The position numbers were made by a program, and so were the translations under genes. From Ustulina deusta (Eukaryota; Ascomycota; Sordariomycetes; Xylariales; Xylariaceae): a DNA stretch of 64,000 nucleotides. Below, piece by piece: positions 25,647 to 38,402 of the stretch. Location: contig JAJNNX010000024.1 of assembly GCA_023159155.1 (NCBI GenBank), positions 124,001 through 188,000 of the forward strand, in the 5' to 3' direction. Under the pieces are notes generated by a model. That model did no database searches, had not been told where the DNA came from, and was given only the letters and a program-made list of their open reading frames with translations. Positions within the stretch are counted from its first letter, which is position 1; each line of letters opens with the position of its first letter.

Positions 25647-25946
25647 CTACGCAATGCGCAACGACGATATAAGCCAGGGTATGGCTAATCTTAAGCTATC
25701 TTCTAAGGCGCAATATGAGCTACAAGGGCAGAACAGCGTCGTCTTCAATTGTGACAGATACCTACCACGCTGAGATTTCTGCTCCTCCCGATATTCGGGG
25801 TATTTGGGCGTTCGACAGTTCTGTTTCTGTGAATACGGTGCGCCGGTGGAGTCAGTATGCCCAGTAGCTGCGAGGAGGGGGCTGTTAGGGGCGGCAGAAC
25901 CCATGGAACCGTTGTACTGCCACCATGAGTCAGTAGAGTACTCCAT
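25647..25946 (-). CDS. Hypothetical 99-residue frame, possible 5' part of a truncated gene
   Basis: An ATG-started minus-strand frame begins MEYSTDSWWQYNG and is rich in Ser, Gln and Pro over its first 60 residues, a composition common at fungal protein N-termini. It overlaps a plus-strand frame (25453-25773) of no better quality. Downstream on the same strand lies the exon-like frame at 25288-25140, so both could be pieces of one disrupted gene. No domain is recognised, and it may be chance. Confidence 0.25.
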   Translation of the reverse strand: MEYSTDSWWQYNGSMGSAAPNSPLLAATGHTDSTGAPYSQKQNCRTPKYPEYREEQKSQRGRYLSQLKTTLFCPCSSYCALEDSLRLAIPWLISSLRIA

Positions 25947-26770
25947 ACTAAGTTATCAATATTGCTTCTTCTTAGCTTAACGTTAGAATTTCTGCTATTT
26001 GTTCCTCATGCAAAAACCCTCCAGCCATAGCAGACCTTGCACGTTATAGCATTTAGCTAGGTGAATTTATTATAATTAAATGTTAAGAATACCAACTATG
26101 GTATATCATTCGAGGTATTATATCTTTGTTCATCATAGTGGTGGCTTGCGAGCTCAATCATGGCCGTGAATGGCGTCAATGGTGTTAGACTCTGCTTTTC
26201 TAAGGCTGGTAACCTCCCCACCTACCCCTTTTTACGTTAACCCCTTGGAACTAGATTGGGGGTATCTTGGATTGCGGTGGTATCTCAAGAACAAGAAGTC
26301 TAAGCAAAATCCAGAGTCATTTTACATTTTCCTGCTTGTTACAGCTAGCTATATAGTCGACTTACGTGATAGATGCAGGTTGAAGAGGCGTGGACTACTA
26401 TCTGATAAAACCTACTTGTGCTCCCCCCTTTCCCAAATGCCATTGTAGGTTTTATTTTCTTTCCCGACAGAGACTGTACAGACGCTGCGCGTGTGTGAAT
26501 GGTAATACTGCTAGGTCAGTTTCTGGGGTAGCAGCTATGTTTGCCCGATAATTTGTGGGAGGTTTGTATATGTTGCACGTTTAATCGTGTGGTGGAGACG
26601 GGATATACTAGCATTTCTAAGCTAGTATCTCGACCAGGCAAGATTTCCCTCATTTAATTAGGTTACCCAATTAGGCTGCTTTATTGTCACGGCATGGCTG
26701 ATTTATTCGATAGCTTGAGGGTTTTATCGTTCTCTTCTTTTATCTATATATATATGTGTGTGTGTGTGAA
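25947..26770. other. Intergenic, no supported gene; TA/TG microsatellite at its end
   Basis: Normal composition with no convincing coding frame. A frame from 26170 lacks domain features. At 26744-26768 there is a compound (TA)n(TG)n microsatellite immediately before the next fragment. Confidence 0.5.
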
Positions 26771-27085
26771 ATGACACAGCAAAGGATACTCAGAAGGGCT
26801 GAGCTTTCAGTGGTTTATGATTCTGTTGCTCGGGAATTAGATATTGTAAGAATTGTCTCAGAGGCGTTTCCCTTGTGAGCTTGTCGAAGCAATGTGAGTA
26901 TTGAGGTGGGCAACTGTAATTGATAATTATCACTCACTCCAGAGGTGTATTGCGTTTCCCCTATACTAGGAGATAGGCCGAACCTACACTTCCTAGTATA
27001 GTTATTACTCTTTTCTCTTAGGGAATTCGACGACCAGGTAAAGAAGATAAAATATGTGAATTCAATCGCAATGCTAGCTAAGGAG
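26771..27085 (+). pseudogene. Exon-like fragments of an unidentified, probably decayed gene
   Basis: An ATG at 26771 opens a 35-codon frame (MTQQRILRRAELSVVYDSVA...) that ends at TGA 26876-26878. A well-formed 49-bp intron-like segment, GTGAGT...CACTCCAG, lies at 26894-26942. Another acceptor with a pyrimidine tract (TTTTCTCTTAG) precedes an open stretch at 27022-27085 reading EFDDQVKKIKYVNSIAMLAK. The pieces do not join into one frame, so a pseudogene is likely. The family is unknown. Confidence 0.25.
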
Positions 27086-30000
27086 GTGGGTGTTCCTTCT
27101 TTTTCTCGTGAAATTCAACGCCTATGGTGTTTATATCCCTTATGAGTGAAGCCACCGAGTGGCTCATGTATGTACTAAGCCTCCATGATCCACTCACACC
27201 ACTTCAGTATCTAATACCGAGATAGACGAAATGTAAGTCCTATCATCACCGCTCCCAGTATCGCTATTAAAGTAGCCTACATATTGAAAGATTCCTGTAC
27301 TTTCCGATATAATATCAGCTAATGATGATTAATACGAATGGTCTACCAATTAGGGCGTCGAATAATGCAGTTTCCTTGTCTATGGAACTATGTCGAGGGT
27401 AGGCAGCGTGGCACACCCTTTTCAACATTCCTAGGATGGCGCAGGGCTGAGTGTAGTAATAAGGGCCTTAAAAAAGACCATCCCACACCCACCCAATAAC
27501 AGGATAAACATATTTCCACGAACTATAAACTCGATGAGTTTTCTCTGAAGGGCCTATCTAATATGCTCGCCACGAATTCCCCCCCTTGGAACCGATTACT
27601 ACCGTCGCTAACCGCGGTTTCATTAGCCTCTCCTCTTCTTCCCCGCTACCACCATCTATGACTCTCTGTTGTGTAACAGGAATTCAATGCGAAGACGCGC
27701 TGGCCTCGGCCAAAACACCCTAAGAAGAAAGGGCGGGCTGCGACATCCGTTGGACAATAGTGGACTATGCGCGTTGCCTGCGCGTCAGCGCAAGAGATTG
27801 CCGATCTGATGTTTACCGTTTGATCTCTGAAGCTATAATAGGTAAATTATACACACCTCCTCGCCTGTTATTACTTGTCTTCAGGCGGGGTCTGTTTCTG
27901 TAGCTGCGTGCGTGCGTGTGCGTGTTCGTGTTGTGTGGACGTTACATCCGTACGTGCATAGTATGTTATATGCGCCTCACATACATACACGCATATTACA
28001 TGAGTGAAACAGCGTGGGTACCATGGTATGTATGAATGGGGACTGTAGCAGTAGCAGGGTTTCTCGACACCTTTGCACACACGTCCCATAAGTCGTAGTA
28101 TAGAATACTACATATATAACTTAAAGCGAGCATATTTATACCTACGCGCACGCACGCACGTCTAGAGGAGTACGAGGATAGAGTCACAAAGCTCAGTTGG
28201 CTAAAGTTAATTATGCGCCTATTTGTTATGGATACAACCACAAAAAGATGCAGCGGCAAGTTCGCTGTTCGCCTCTCCACCTATACCGATCTTCCATCTT
28301 GATACATGTAGGCAATGTAAGTCGGCAAGTCTATACCTGGCATTCTATACTTACGTAAATACTGTTAGCTCGCAGTCCGTACAATGTGCTCCAAGATAGA
28401 ACAATGGACAAAAAATAGAAACGGACGGTCTAGCCCTCACGCGCATCTATCGAAATTGATATGCGGATCGTAAAGTTTTCATCGTTGTCAATATAGTCTC
28501 CTTGCCTTAGTTTGCCGTGCTACACGGTGTTACTATTACTGTCAGCATGATCACTGCAATTGAATGTGACAGAAAAATTCTTTTTCGTTTCTAGATAGAT
28601 ACTACTGTACACCTGTTTTATCTCGGCTTCGTCGGTAGATACCACGCCGAACTAGGAAATATTTTGTTACCAGGTTACCCTGAGGAGAATCCCTGATATT
28701 CCTAATCAAGAAAAATAGGCTAGCAAAGTACATAGTAGGTAAACTAACCTAGCGATTCTAGATTGGCGAGAACAACACTACAGGTGTACATACGGTATTG
28801 GAAGTCGCTGGAGGTAATACACGTAAAAGGTATTCCTCGGCTTCTCTCCCCGGCTGTTTCAGGCGGTAGGCACCTGATGAAGGGTTCCTGACTTTTCGGT
28901 AGGTCTGAACTGTTTCCTTGAGGACCTGGAGCGATACTACTGTAGGCTGTATTCTACATTCTAGGGTCGTAGGGATGGATGTTGCGCAACAAAGTTACGG
29001 GTGGGGGGGTGCGAAGCGAAAACGCGGGGTGAGCAGGGGTGATCATTTGGTCTTTTCTTACTGTATGTACCTATATTACATAGTATATGCGGCATTGGTT
29101 CACTTCAGCTTGCGACGCATTTATGGTTTTTTTTGCATTGACAGTGGTCCTCGTATTTCTTGTCTGTCACATTTTAATTATGTACTTCACTCAGTGTGTA
29201 AAGAAATAGTTTTAGCGATCTAATCTGATCACACAACTTGTCACAATCGGGCAACGACGTGATTTCTTTTGGAAGTTGGAGACGACGTAGACCTCTGATT
29301 CATGGAATATTTCCCTCAGCCGCCCCATGTAATCATGTTGAAGCGTGCTTCGTAGCAGGCTGGATGTCGGAGTAGATCCTATTCGTCTTATCTTCGTCTG
29401 ATGTGATGATCATATCCTGGGCGTAGTAGATCTTAAATTGCATCACCGAGTCTATGCGGGTGAAACACTAGGCGCTAAATGACTAAGACCAAATGGCTGA
29501 AGGTTGTGAGTTTAGGCACGAATAATGAGAGAGGGTAATCGATCGAGTGGGACACAGGAATCATCACACTTGTCGTAGTGTTCTAGCCCGCGAGTTTGGC
29601 TCGAAATATCTATTTTCTTTTAAATAGAGTGTTTGCCCTTTGAAGAGCTAAGTAATTTGGACGGGGTATAGCTGTGTTTATATTTGTGATATTCTGGAAA
29701 TCCCGAGACGAAATAAATAGGCGTTTTCAGTCTTAATTGTGGTTATGTACATATACTGGACTTTGTAGAAGATGTAAGGCCGAACCGTCGACCTACATAG
29801 AATTGCCTTCGACCTCCCACCCTCATTGTTGGATAAGAGATAGGCTGATTTTCAGGAATGCAGAAGAGCAGATGCAGCCAACGCCCCGAGCCCAGAACCA
29901 AGAGTAACAGGAGATAGATGTTGCCACCTTTGGGTATATCTGGGATCACAATTCGATAATATTGCAGGTTACAAAGAAGACAAGAAATCGGGAAGACACA

Positions 30001-31002
30001 AGGTTGGTAGTGCAGTCAGTCTGGGGTCTGGGAAATTGCAACCAAGATCAGCTAGCCAGCTAGCTTTATTATTCGTTTTTTTTCCCCATGCCAAGTCGAT
30101 GCCTCTAATAAACCTTCGCGCGTTAACAGCTCATAGGCATCGTCAAAGAGGGAGTGGATGTGTATAAGCAATATGGCAAAGATTAGTGTAATCAAGAATT
30201 TGACCGAGTGAACTCCGTGGCGTGCGTGACGTCGCGCATATGCAATGCTGGTGATTGAACGCCTGGTTCCTGAAGAGTCTGGGGAAAAGTTGGGGAAAAG
30301 TGTTCCAATGCTTGCCTCTGCGGTTCCAATCCGCCCAAATTCGGCAATAGGCAAGATATTGGCGGCATACCGGGCCGCACAGCCTAACCATTACCTTCAC
30401 CCACGAGTTTTCCCCGCCCAACCATACGTCGTCACCTGCGCCTTGAGCTGCCATTTCGATAATTCTGCTGCAACCCAAAAGACACGTCCCTGGTGCGAAG
30501 GCTGCTTGAGACCCGGAATATCGTGCTCTTGGCCGTAGTCGTATACCAAAACGGAGCGGCCGTATGAACTAAAGAGTTGGCAAAAGCCGGCTTGGGAAGT
30601 GGTTGCAAGCTAACGTGAATATGGTAAGGCTGAGGAGGCGTACAAGCGGCGAAGAGACCCGTATGTGTCATCTCCAAGATCAAGCGTCGCATCGCAGATA
30701 CGTCTATCTGGGTGAAGTCTTCGCTTGAAAGCGATACCCCGGATATTGCGAGAATAAGCGAGGATAACGCTGCAGTCACCTGCAAGCCCGCCAAGACAGG
30801 CAGACTAGGAAGTAAACTATGCCGAGCGTGTGGGTTGACATCACCTCGTAAAGAGACGGCAGTTTAAGTGAGTACCGGCCGTTCTCTAGACGGAGACTCA
30901 GACATCCGGCGGCTAGGTGCTTAGTCGATCCACAATTCACGGACCAACGGAGAGAGTCGTTGGTGAACTTAACGAGAGGTCGCATCGAGCTGAATTAGCT
31001 CA
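27086..31002. other. Gene-poor interval with no supported coding sequence
   Basis: Nearly 4 kb of normal composition. Frames up to 120 codons occur (for example minus 30794-30432), but most rely on non-ATG starts, overlap each other and show no domain. GT-rich simple sequence occurs near 27900-27940. I see no RNA gene. The right end is presumably 3' sequence of the Zn2Cys6 gene. Confidence 0.5.
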
Positions 31003-33273
31003 TCAGCTATTGAGAAATGTGCGTCGGCGCACTTCGGCCTCCTTGATGATTTCAGCGGCTAAGCTGAGGCTGGGTGCCAAGACAGCCATCCTTTCAATGT
31101 CCATGATCACATCGTTGATCATTTGATCCAGAGCCTCTCTATGTGGTACTAACGTTAAGAGGATATTGGATAACGACGGCGACATACTTGCTCCCATCAC
31201 TAATAGCGTCTGGGATACTATAGAAAGCGCGCCTTGCCAGAGGTAAGGCATGTGTCCGGCATGACTACGGGCAAACAGTTAGATTAGGGGGAAATTGAAA
31301 CCCCGGGGAACAGGTGGTTTAAAAGGGGGTGCATTATAAACCGGGGTCTATAGGGTAAGACTACTTACTGTGCAGATATGTGTTCTAACTGCCGGATAGA
31401 GGCTTCAAGGCATTTGTGACAGCTTTCTCGTACCGAAGGGTCCAGGACGGCTTGTTCATTGTCTAAGACCGCGAGGATGTACGGACGATATATGATAGTG
31501 CGGCAAGCAAAGAATCGTAACCGTAACACAGTTTGAACCGGATCGGGCAGAGTCGCCCGGGTGAATGGAAATTGCAAGGGGAGTGGAAGACTCTCATACC
31601 ATTGAGTCAGTTGGAAGTCAAGCTCTGCGACGACAGGCTCAAGACTTGTCGTAGAAGCCATGGAATCCTTAGAATAAATGAGTTGGCTAACTCGGTTGAG
31701 AAGTCTTCTGAGAGCAATCTCAGCGAGGAAATACCACAAGTCATCTCGACCAACAGCTTCCGACTCTTCTCCCTGGAAGCCTCCTGGCAGACCAACGTTC
31801 TCTTCAAATTGAACGACACCCGAGTGCGGAAGATCTAATTCAGCCAATAGATCACTCTCAAAGAGTAGGGCATTCCAGTAGATTCGCTCCAGCAACTCTC
31901 TCTGGTCGTCGGGCACACGTGTTGGCGCCATTAATAATAATTGTAGTTTACTGCTCGTCGTGCATAGCAAGTTCCAGGCTTCAAGAGGTCGTACCAGGTA
32001 GAATAAATAGGCTGCAGCCAAAAGGTGGCATTGGGCAGCTAAGACACTGTTGGCGGTCATCATGCCGGGTAGAAGTGACCACGCAGCTGTGAAATATTGT
32101 AGACCGGGGGGATCTTCTTGTGGCACAACTCTAGAGATACTGCCGCGCAAGCTAGCCTGTCCGAGAGCCAGCACTAGCAAAACGATACAGCTTTCTGGGC
32201 CCTCGCGAAAACCGGTAGATAGGGCTGTGCGATAATGACTTCTCCACGTGTATGGATTGACACAAGCGTACCAGACATTAACTCTTTCGAAGTATGCCTC
32301 GATATAGGCATTTGTGTTTGATAAGTCGACGCAAGGAGTCTTCGCCAGAGAGTGAAGAGGCTCTCTTGCTAATTCTAGCTGCAGAATGATCTGGGGGTCG
32401 TATGGGCGCTGAACTAGATCTCGTATTAAGGGCCACTGTAACAAATGCAAGGCGGCACTCGTGTGCACCTTGGGCATCGTGGAGATGTTTGTTCCGGGAG
32501 TATGGCTCGTCCAAGTCCCTAACCCTCCGCTCGGGATAATAGAGACAAAGTTTCCCGTCGAGTTCGGTAGGATAACATTGTCGCCACTGAGAGCTGTGCC
32601 ATTGCTCATAGGTGGCGAGTCGTGAGAGATCTGCATCGCGTTCGGGTGGTTGTTCACTAGGCTGATCTGCAGAAGGCTCTCTATACGGCTCAGCCTCTCC
32701 AAAATTAGTTTATCCCCGGCATCAAGTTTAATGCCAGGCTCGCGATAGATACACTCCGCACCGAGCTCAGTACAGAGCTTGCATTTTGGTTTTGTGCCGT
32801 CGCACCGCGACTTTCGGGAGCGACACACTTCACACTATAGAGAAATCAGTTTGAGCTGTCAAAAACCGAGGTAGCGGCTCTGAGAAGCCTACCGCGATAG
32901 TTGCCCTTCTCCGAGGATAGTCGACAGTTGCATCTGTGTTCCGTCGTTTTAGGGGGTTTACTGATCCCTCGTCGCTTGGCGACTTCTGCATCCCATTTGT
33001 ACCGAGAGCACCTGAGCCCGGCTGCTCATTCGCTTGTGATAGATTTCGTGCTTTCTGCGCTGAACCCAAAATCCCTTCCCGACTGAAGCTTGGGTTACGT
33101 TGAGGCTTGATGCCTGTTGGTGATTTGACCGCCGACGAGCCGTTGATGGCACTCAATTGAGGGGATGATACATCGATTGAGAAGGTGTCCCTTGAAGGTA
33201 ACGGAAATGGCCTTCCCGAAGAGCTTGCAGCTCCGGCGGACAAAGGCGAATCGCCTGTCGAAGACGGCGACAT
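31003..33273 (-). CDS. Zn(II)2Cys6 fungal-specific transcription factor, 702 aa, three exons
   Basis: A nuclear DNA-binding regulator. Exons are 33273-32893, 32834-31369 and 31264-31003. Introns are 32835-32892 (GTAGGC...CTATAG, 58 bp) and 31265-31368 (GTAAGT...CTAAC...GTAG, 104 bp). I chose the first ATG in the frame (33273). Residues 1-127 are Ser/Pro-rich and disordered. The zinc cluster follows as C128-x2-C131-x6-C138-x6-C145-x2-C148-x6-C155, preceded by RRRATIA, then a linker with a heptad-like LILERLSRIESLL. The middle homology region (Fungal_trans type) is seen in RIYWNALLFESDLLAELDLP. The first intron ends exactly before the first zinc-binding Cys codon. Promoter targets cannot be predicted, and the lactonase 5 kb away is not evidence of co-regulation. 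The family is certain; the orthologue is not named. Confidence 0.93.
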
Positions 33274-33811
33274 ATTCTTCTGGTGCTGGGCGCCTGACCT
33301 AGGCGACAACACGGCGAGCCTCCGTATCCTGCTCCGCGAACGAGACGACGACCAGTCCGATCAGTTGTTTTTCCCTATGACGAACCGAGAACCAAGTTGT
33401 GTAACCAAAGGCGGATGGCCAGCCCTTTCACAAAACGGACTCGCATTTAACCTTGGAGCCGAGCATTCGCATGCGAGGTTGAAGAGTATGACGAAGGGGG
33501 AAATTGAGAAAGGGTCTCAACCCGCCTGCAAGGCCCAGTACAGAGCTTATTATGTTCTGGCATGGGATTTTTCGGGACTAGGGTACCTACATATACTGAA
33601 CAAAGTGGTGGACAGCGGTATACCTACCGCACTCACGCAGCATCCCAGCCGTCTAGTATCTACCCAGAACACCCTGGCGCCTTTTGTGGTGCGAGTATAT
33701 GTGCCTGGTCCGAACGTATTCCACGGTGCTACTCTGATGGGATCCCCCCGGGAGTACCCCTACCCTGTAGTGCACTAAACCAGATACTGCACGTTAACAA
33801 TCCACAACACC
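33274..33811. promoter_or_regulatory. Upstream region of the Zn2Cys6 gene
   Basis: 540 bp upstream of the chosen start. A 197-codon plus-strand frame (33185-33778) overlaps exon 1 and is an antisense shadow with no domain. No TATA box or known operator stands out. Confidence 0.35.
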
Positions 33812-34989
33812 ATGACCGAAACCACCATAGCTGCAGACGCGGGACAACACCCAGCAATAGAGATGATCGCTCACCCTGGCACCACCCCAGTTCCATCGGT
33901 TACGTCTCTCCACAATGCCCATAAATTATTCCCCAGAGAATTGCTTCCTATCACGGCTTAGATCAACGGCCGTTAGCGCACCCGTGGGAAGTGTGGGAAT
34001 TGTGGGAAATAGATCCTGCTCATCTCCCAGAATTGGTACCAGAATTTTTTATCGGCGGCACGGTTTTACTCATAAATATGAAAGTGGCTCTTGTATATAG
34101 TGTAGATAAGACATTGTAGAAGTGCTGTAGTGTTATACTCGTAGTTAAGCACTTGTTAATACATTGAGTTTAGGGAGAGACTCTGGACTCACTTCTAATA
34201 AGCAACTAGACTAATGCAGGACATTTGTTGTGGACCCTATACCTTCATTTCGGAAAGGTGACAGTTCTTCACCATGATGCAGTACTACGAATGCACTTGT
34301 GTCAGGTGCTTCGGCGTTTCCATCTTATCTTCACCTTATTTGACGCCGTTAGAAGCGCCCGATATGGGAGCAGAAGTCGTAAATCATGCCGTAACCTCCC
34401 CACGTTTGTTTGAGAGCCCTTCACTAGAGAGACGAGCCTTAAAGCGACCTGCTACCCACAAACCATATTCATGGTTCGCCCCGATATCATCGTGAGCCGC
34501 GTCCCCATCTGACCTCCTGCCTGAGAACTCAGAAGCAAGCTATAAAATCGCCAACACTATAGCCAAGGAACATAAGAAGGACGGCTTGCCTTTTCTAGTG
34601 TACGAGCTTCTGACCAACATCCCCGCACTATGCATGTATTCTCGGGAGGTCTAGTGTAGGCGCCGCAGCCTTGAGAAAGGACCAATCCTTACTCGTATGG
34701 GCGAGTATCACTGTGAACGATATGCAAACTCCGGTTATAGTCTTGGCTGTCTATCCTCCGCTTGTCGCCACATGCTACCTTCCTAAGCCCAATAAAGGAA
34801 TAAAGGATCGTCGAGGGGTCACATCACAATATCCTGCATCTACATATAGAGCTTGGTGAAGAAGCCAGATAGAAGGGAACTATCGGACCCAAATCACTGC
34901 ATCCCTGATGCAAAAGTACAGTACTCTCAAAGTACCAGACCAAGACACCGAAAGGCTCCCGCCCGTTGCCAAGGCGTTGCCTCCTTTGT
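33812..34989 (+). pseudogene. Series of short good-looking frames, possible decayed gene
   Basis: An ATG in a favourable context (ACACCATGACC) at 33812 opens a 49-codon frame starting MTETTIAADAGQHPAIEMIA and ending at TAG 33959-33961. Further protein-like but disconnected plus-strand stretches follow: near 34340-34400 (LEAPDMGAEVVNHAVTSPR), near 34520-34650 (SEASYKIANTIAKEHKKDG) and 34909-34989 (ATG to TAA, 26 residues). Their order and strand suggest one gene broken by stops and frameshifts. I do not recognise the family, and chance cannot be excluded. Confidence 0.3.
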
Positions 34990-36745
34990 AATTAAACACT
35001 GCTATGACCCTCGGGTTCTACCAGTTCGCATGAACCCTTGCCGCCGCATGAGTTGTATTAGTAGATACGCGTACGGGGTCCGAGCATGCTTATCATCATT
35101 ACCGTACTTCTCACCATACAGTAGGGAGGTCAGAACGAGCTTCCAAGGCTGAGTTATCCATCGTTAATATTAACACCACGGCTATCAACGGTACGCTAAC
35201 CGCTAGAATAAAATCTCGGTTAGGACCCGGAGTCCTAGTAGTATACGAGTAGGTGGGTCGAATAGCTCCTTGAATTTGCAACTAGACAGAGATGCCAACA
35301 GGAAAACAGTCAGATGGCGCCTTTGGACTCTTCTTATTTGCTCGTGCTGTCACCATTTCCAACAGTCAGATCTTTAACATTGCTGTGCGCCGCACGATGT
35401 CGATGTAGCATTAATGAGGCGGGGATGTCACAACGTGGCTTGATCTGCGTTGAATTATAGTCAGCATACACTACCACATGAGGATAGGAGATAAAGAAAC
35501 TAGCTAACTCCACTACATCGGTTTCAGAATCCCACAAAATATCATTGTGGACTAGGTGGTTAGAGCGAAAACTTGAGACGAATCGATTGTCGCGGCTCGG
35601 TCGGACGTCACTGATAGAGTGATCTACCCCCGAGTCTTGGCCGCCTTACACATACGTGTAATTCTCACGAATTAGACCGTATCTAGACATCACCGCGTAC
35701 CGCGCAAATACAGCTCGCGTCAACATCACGAACATTGCTTATCTTCGAGCATGCTGCGGCTGCAATGTGTAACTCCATGCTGTGCCTATCACGAGCCGAC
35801 TGACCTTCCTTTCTCGACGTATTGAACATCAGTCTATTTATTTTGTTGGGGTAGCAAGTATGACGATGGTGTACATTACAGGCGACTTTAGTTAGCGGCG
35901 CTCGCTTACGGCGAGAATCCTATTGAGCACTAGAATTAATATTTAGCTTATTCCTCCCCAGATAGCGAGGTGAACTAGAGGCGGAGGCTATTATACTTAG
36001 CGTCAGTCTTACGCACATTATGCATTTTAGCATCTTGACAATTATCACTCCGACCCAGCGGTAGGTGTGTCATTTACATAGGAAGCAGAGCGTACATGGT
36101 CGTATGCATACCCCATGCGAGCTGATGCTAAGCTTTGTAACGACTTGGCTACTACAGTGGCCCAGCGAAAAAAGTATACCGCCTCATCCAAGACAGTAAG
36201 GTAGGTTTGGAAACCAGTGTGTACTCCGTCTCCATATTTACGAGGCAAGATCGTGGACAAATGGCCAATACAAAATCTCCTATATGAAAGGCCTATCTGG
36301 TACATGAATGACTGGTGGGTTGTCTCACGGGCCGAATACTAAAAAGAGTCGCAACTTGGCAAATACTAATACTATACTACCTATACCTACCAGTGACCTT
36401 GCCCCAACCTCCAATCGGAACCCCAAATACCATATACCACTAATAAGAACACCTTAAGAGCCAGCAACTGCTATTAAGGCCAGGCTCTACACCTTACTCC
36501 CTAGCTTACTCGACAGGACTCCCTCCCTATAAGGCTTGACAGCCGGAGAGAGCCGAGAATGGTACAAGCCCTGGCTCCTCCTGACAGATATAGAGGAGCA
36601 AACTTGAGACTAGACTGTCTCATCTAAACTATCATCTCATCCCATCAGATCATACGTATGTCGCATGAGTGGCACCAGCAGTTAATAAGCGCCGCAAGGT
36701 CTTCGACTCGGTGTGCCATCTCATTACGAGATGTAATAGCTGTCT
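34990..36745. other. Intergenic, nothing supported
   Basis: 1.75 kb of normal composition with only short overlapping frames. No RNA gene, repeat or motif was recognised. Confidence 0.5.
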
Positions 36746-36886
36746 ATGTCGACGTCGCAAGACTTAATTCGATACAACTATTACAACGATGGCGATGGGG
36801 ACGGCCAGAACATCGTAGTGGACGGAACGCTAACGGTGACGAACCTTAACATAACTGATATAGCCTCCACTATTGAGGTCTTCTGA
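36746..36886 (+). other. Short 46-codon frame, possible gene relic
   Basis: An ATG at 36746 opens MSTSQDLIRYNYYNDG followed by GQNIVVDGTLTVTNLNI and ends at TGA 36884-36886. The same frame continues beyond the stop for 26 protein-like codons (RLPLATGDATATNF...) before TAA, as if a single nonsense change had cut a longer protein. The family is unknown. Confidence 0.25.
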
Positions 36887-38402
36887 CGGCTGCCGCTTGC
36901 GACCGGTGATGCGACAGCGACGAACTTCGAGCCACCAACCGTGTCGCTACCGTTCAACTCATCCTAACCCTCCCCCACAAGGTGCATCTGTGCCCTCTCG
37001 CCAATCACCAAATGCGAAATTTTCTTATTCGGGGTGCCTTCTATAGGGTATGCAATACGATACCAGTTATTGCAGCCGAGAAGTCACGAGATCCCCAGTC
37101 CTGACCACAGCTGTCGCAATAATACAGGCCATTTCTGTAGATTTTCCTTGGCGGATCATCGGGCGAGTTACGGTAGGTAGAAGAAAAGCGCCTGGAAGGG
37201 GGCAAGTTGAACACCATTTCGGGCATGCCGCAACGGTAACTGTTCCACAAGAGGCGTGGTAAGGGAAAATGTGACTATGCTATGCATTCCTGCGAGATAC
37301 AGAGGAGGCAGCTCTTGCAGGGGCCGTGCGTGCGTCGGCAAGAACCTGGCGACTGTAACCTCAACCTCAACTCGTGCTCTTTTCGGCCAAGTTTGGCGGC
37401 CTGTAATAACATCAAACCCTTATTGTAAGCAAGCCTGCCCGGTTTCACGCCGCATCGATTCATTCCCTATGTAAGCCGCGTGGTCTCTGTGTTAGTTCAG
37501 ACAGCGCGGAGGGCATTACGTACGACCTCGCCGGCCAACGAGTGCCAAGATATCACCGTGCTTCACTACGCCATGGGTATCGAGAGAACCCGTGCCATGC
37601 ACGATCTCAGGCCTTCTTTCGTCTGGAAAGGAGATGTTCGTCTCATAACGTCTGATCCATGTCCCAGCACCTGGTACTTCCCCAAATCGCGAAATTAAAT
37701 ATAGAACCCCCCTCCCGAACCATCGATGTTCGAGTCATAATTACTCGAGTAACATTCGTTCATATATCACAGATAGAAACTCATTATGACCCGGGGGGTG
37801 ATCACCAATCTAGACCGCTGACTTGTCCTGGTCACCGCGCTGGCTTTGCAACACACCACGTAGCCACATGCCGAGCCAGAGTCGATCGCAGGGTGGCAAA
37901 TTAATATGTATCGGATGCAGTCATCTACGTGTGTCTATTTCCGCCTCCGGCATTGGCCGCTCACCCACCTTCACCCCGCACCGTTGTCTTCGTGCTCAAT
38001 ATATAGACGTCCCATATGACTCGAGAAGGGGGCGCGAACCCCGCAAACGATTCTCGTCCGATCCAGGTGTAGGTTCAAGGGTTTGAGGCTCACGACGCCA
38101 CCGGACGAGGGCCAAGTGAGGAGACGCTGCCTGCACGTAGACATGTGAGCAGCAGAAACGCTATAAGTCGCGTCTATGATTGGTCATGAACTATCCAACC
38201 CAGCAAATTGCCCAGCCGGGCGCGAACGGACAGTCCTCGCTTGTATGTCCTCATGTAGAAAGCGAACGAAAAAGTTTTCCTTCCCCTTTGACATTCATTG
38301 CCTTGCATCGTCTCCGTGGCATCTATCTATCTCTAGCCAGCCTTGACATGTATGTAGATAGTGTATGTATGTACGTCTGCACAAAGTCCCACCCGAGACT
38401 GT
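36887..38402. other. Intergenic, one weak minus-strand frame
   Basis: 1.5 kb between the relic and the lactonase 3' end. A minus-strand frame at 37250-37041 contains RKIYRNGLYYCDSCGQDWGS. It is cysteine-bearing and somewhat protein-like but lacks a start or signal peptide. Nothing else is supported. Confidence 0.35.

Noticed and set aside
33185..33778. 197-codon plus-strand frame
   Set aside because: Antisense to exon 1 and the promoter of the Zn2Cys6 gene; no domain.
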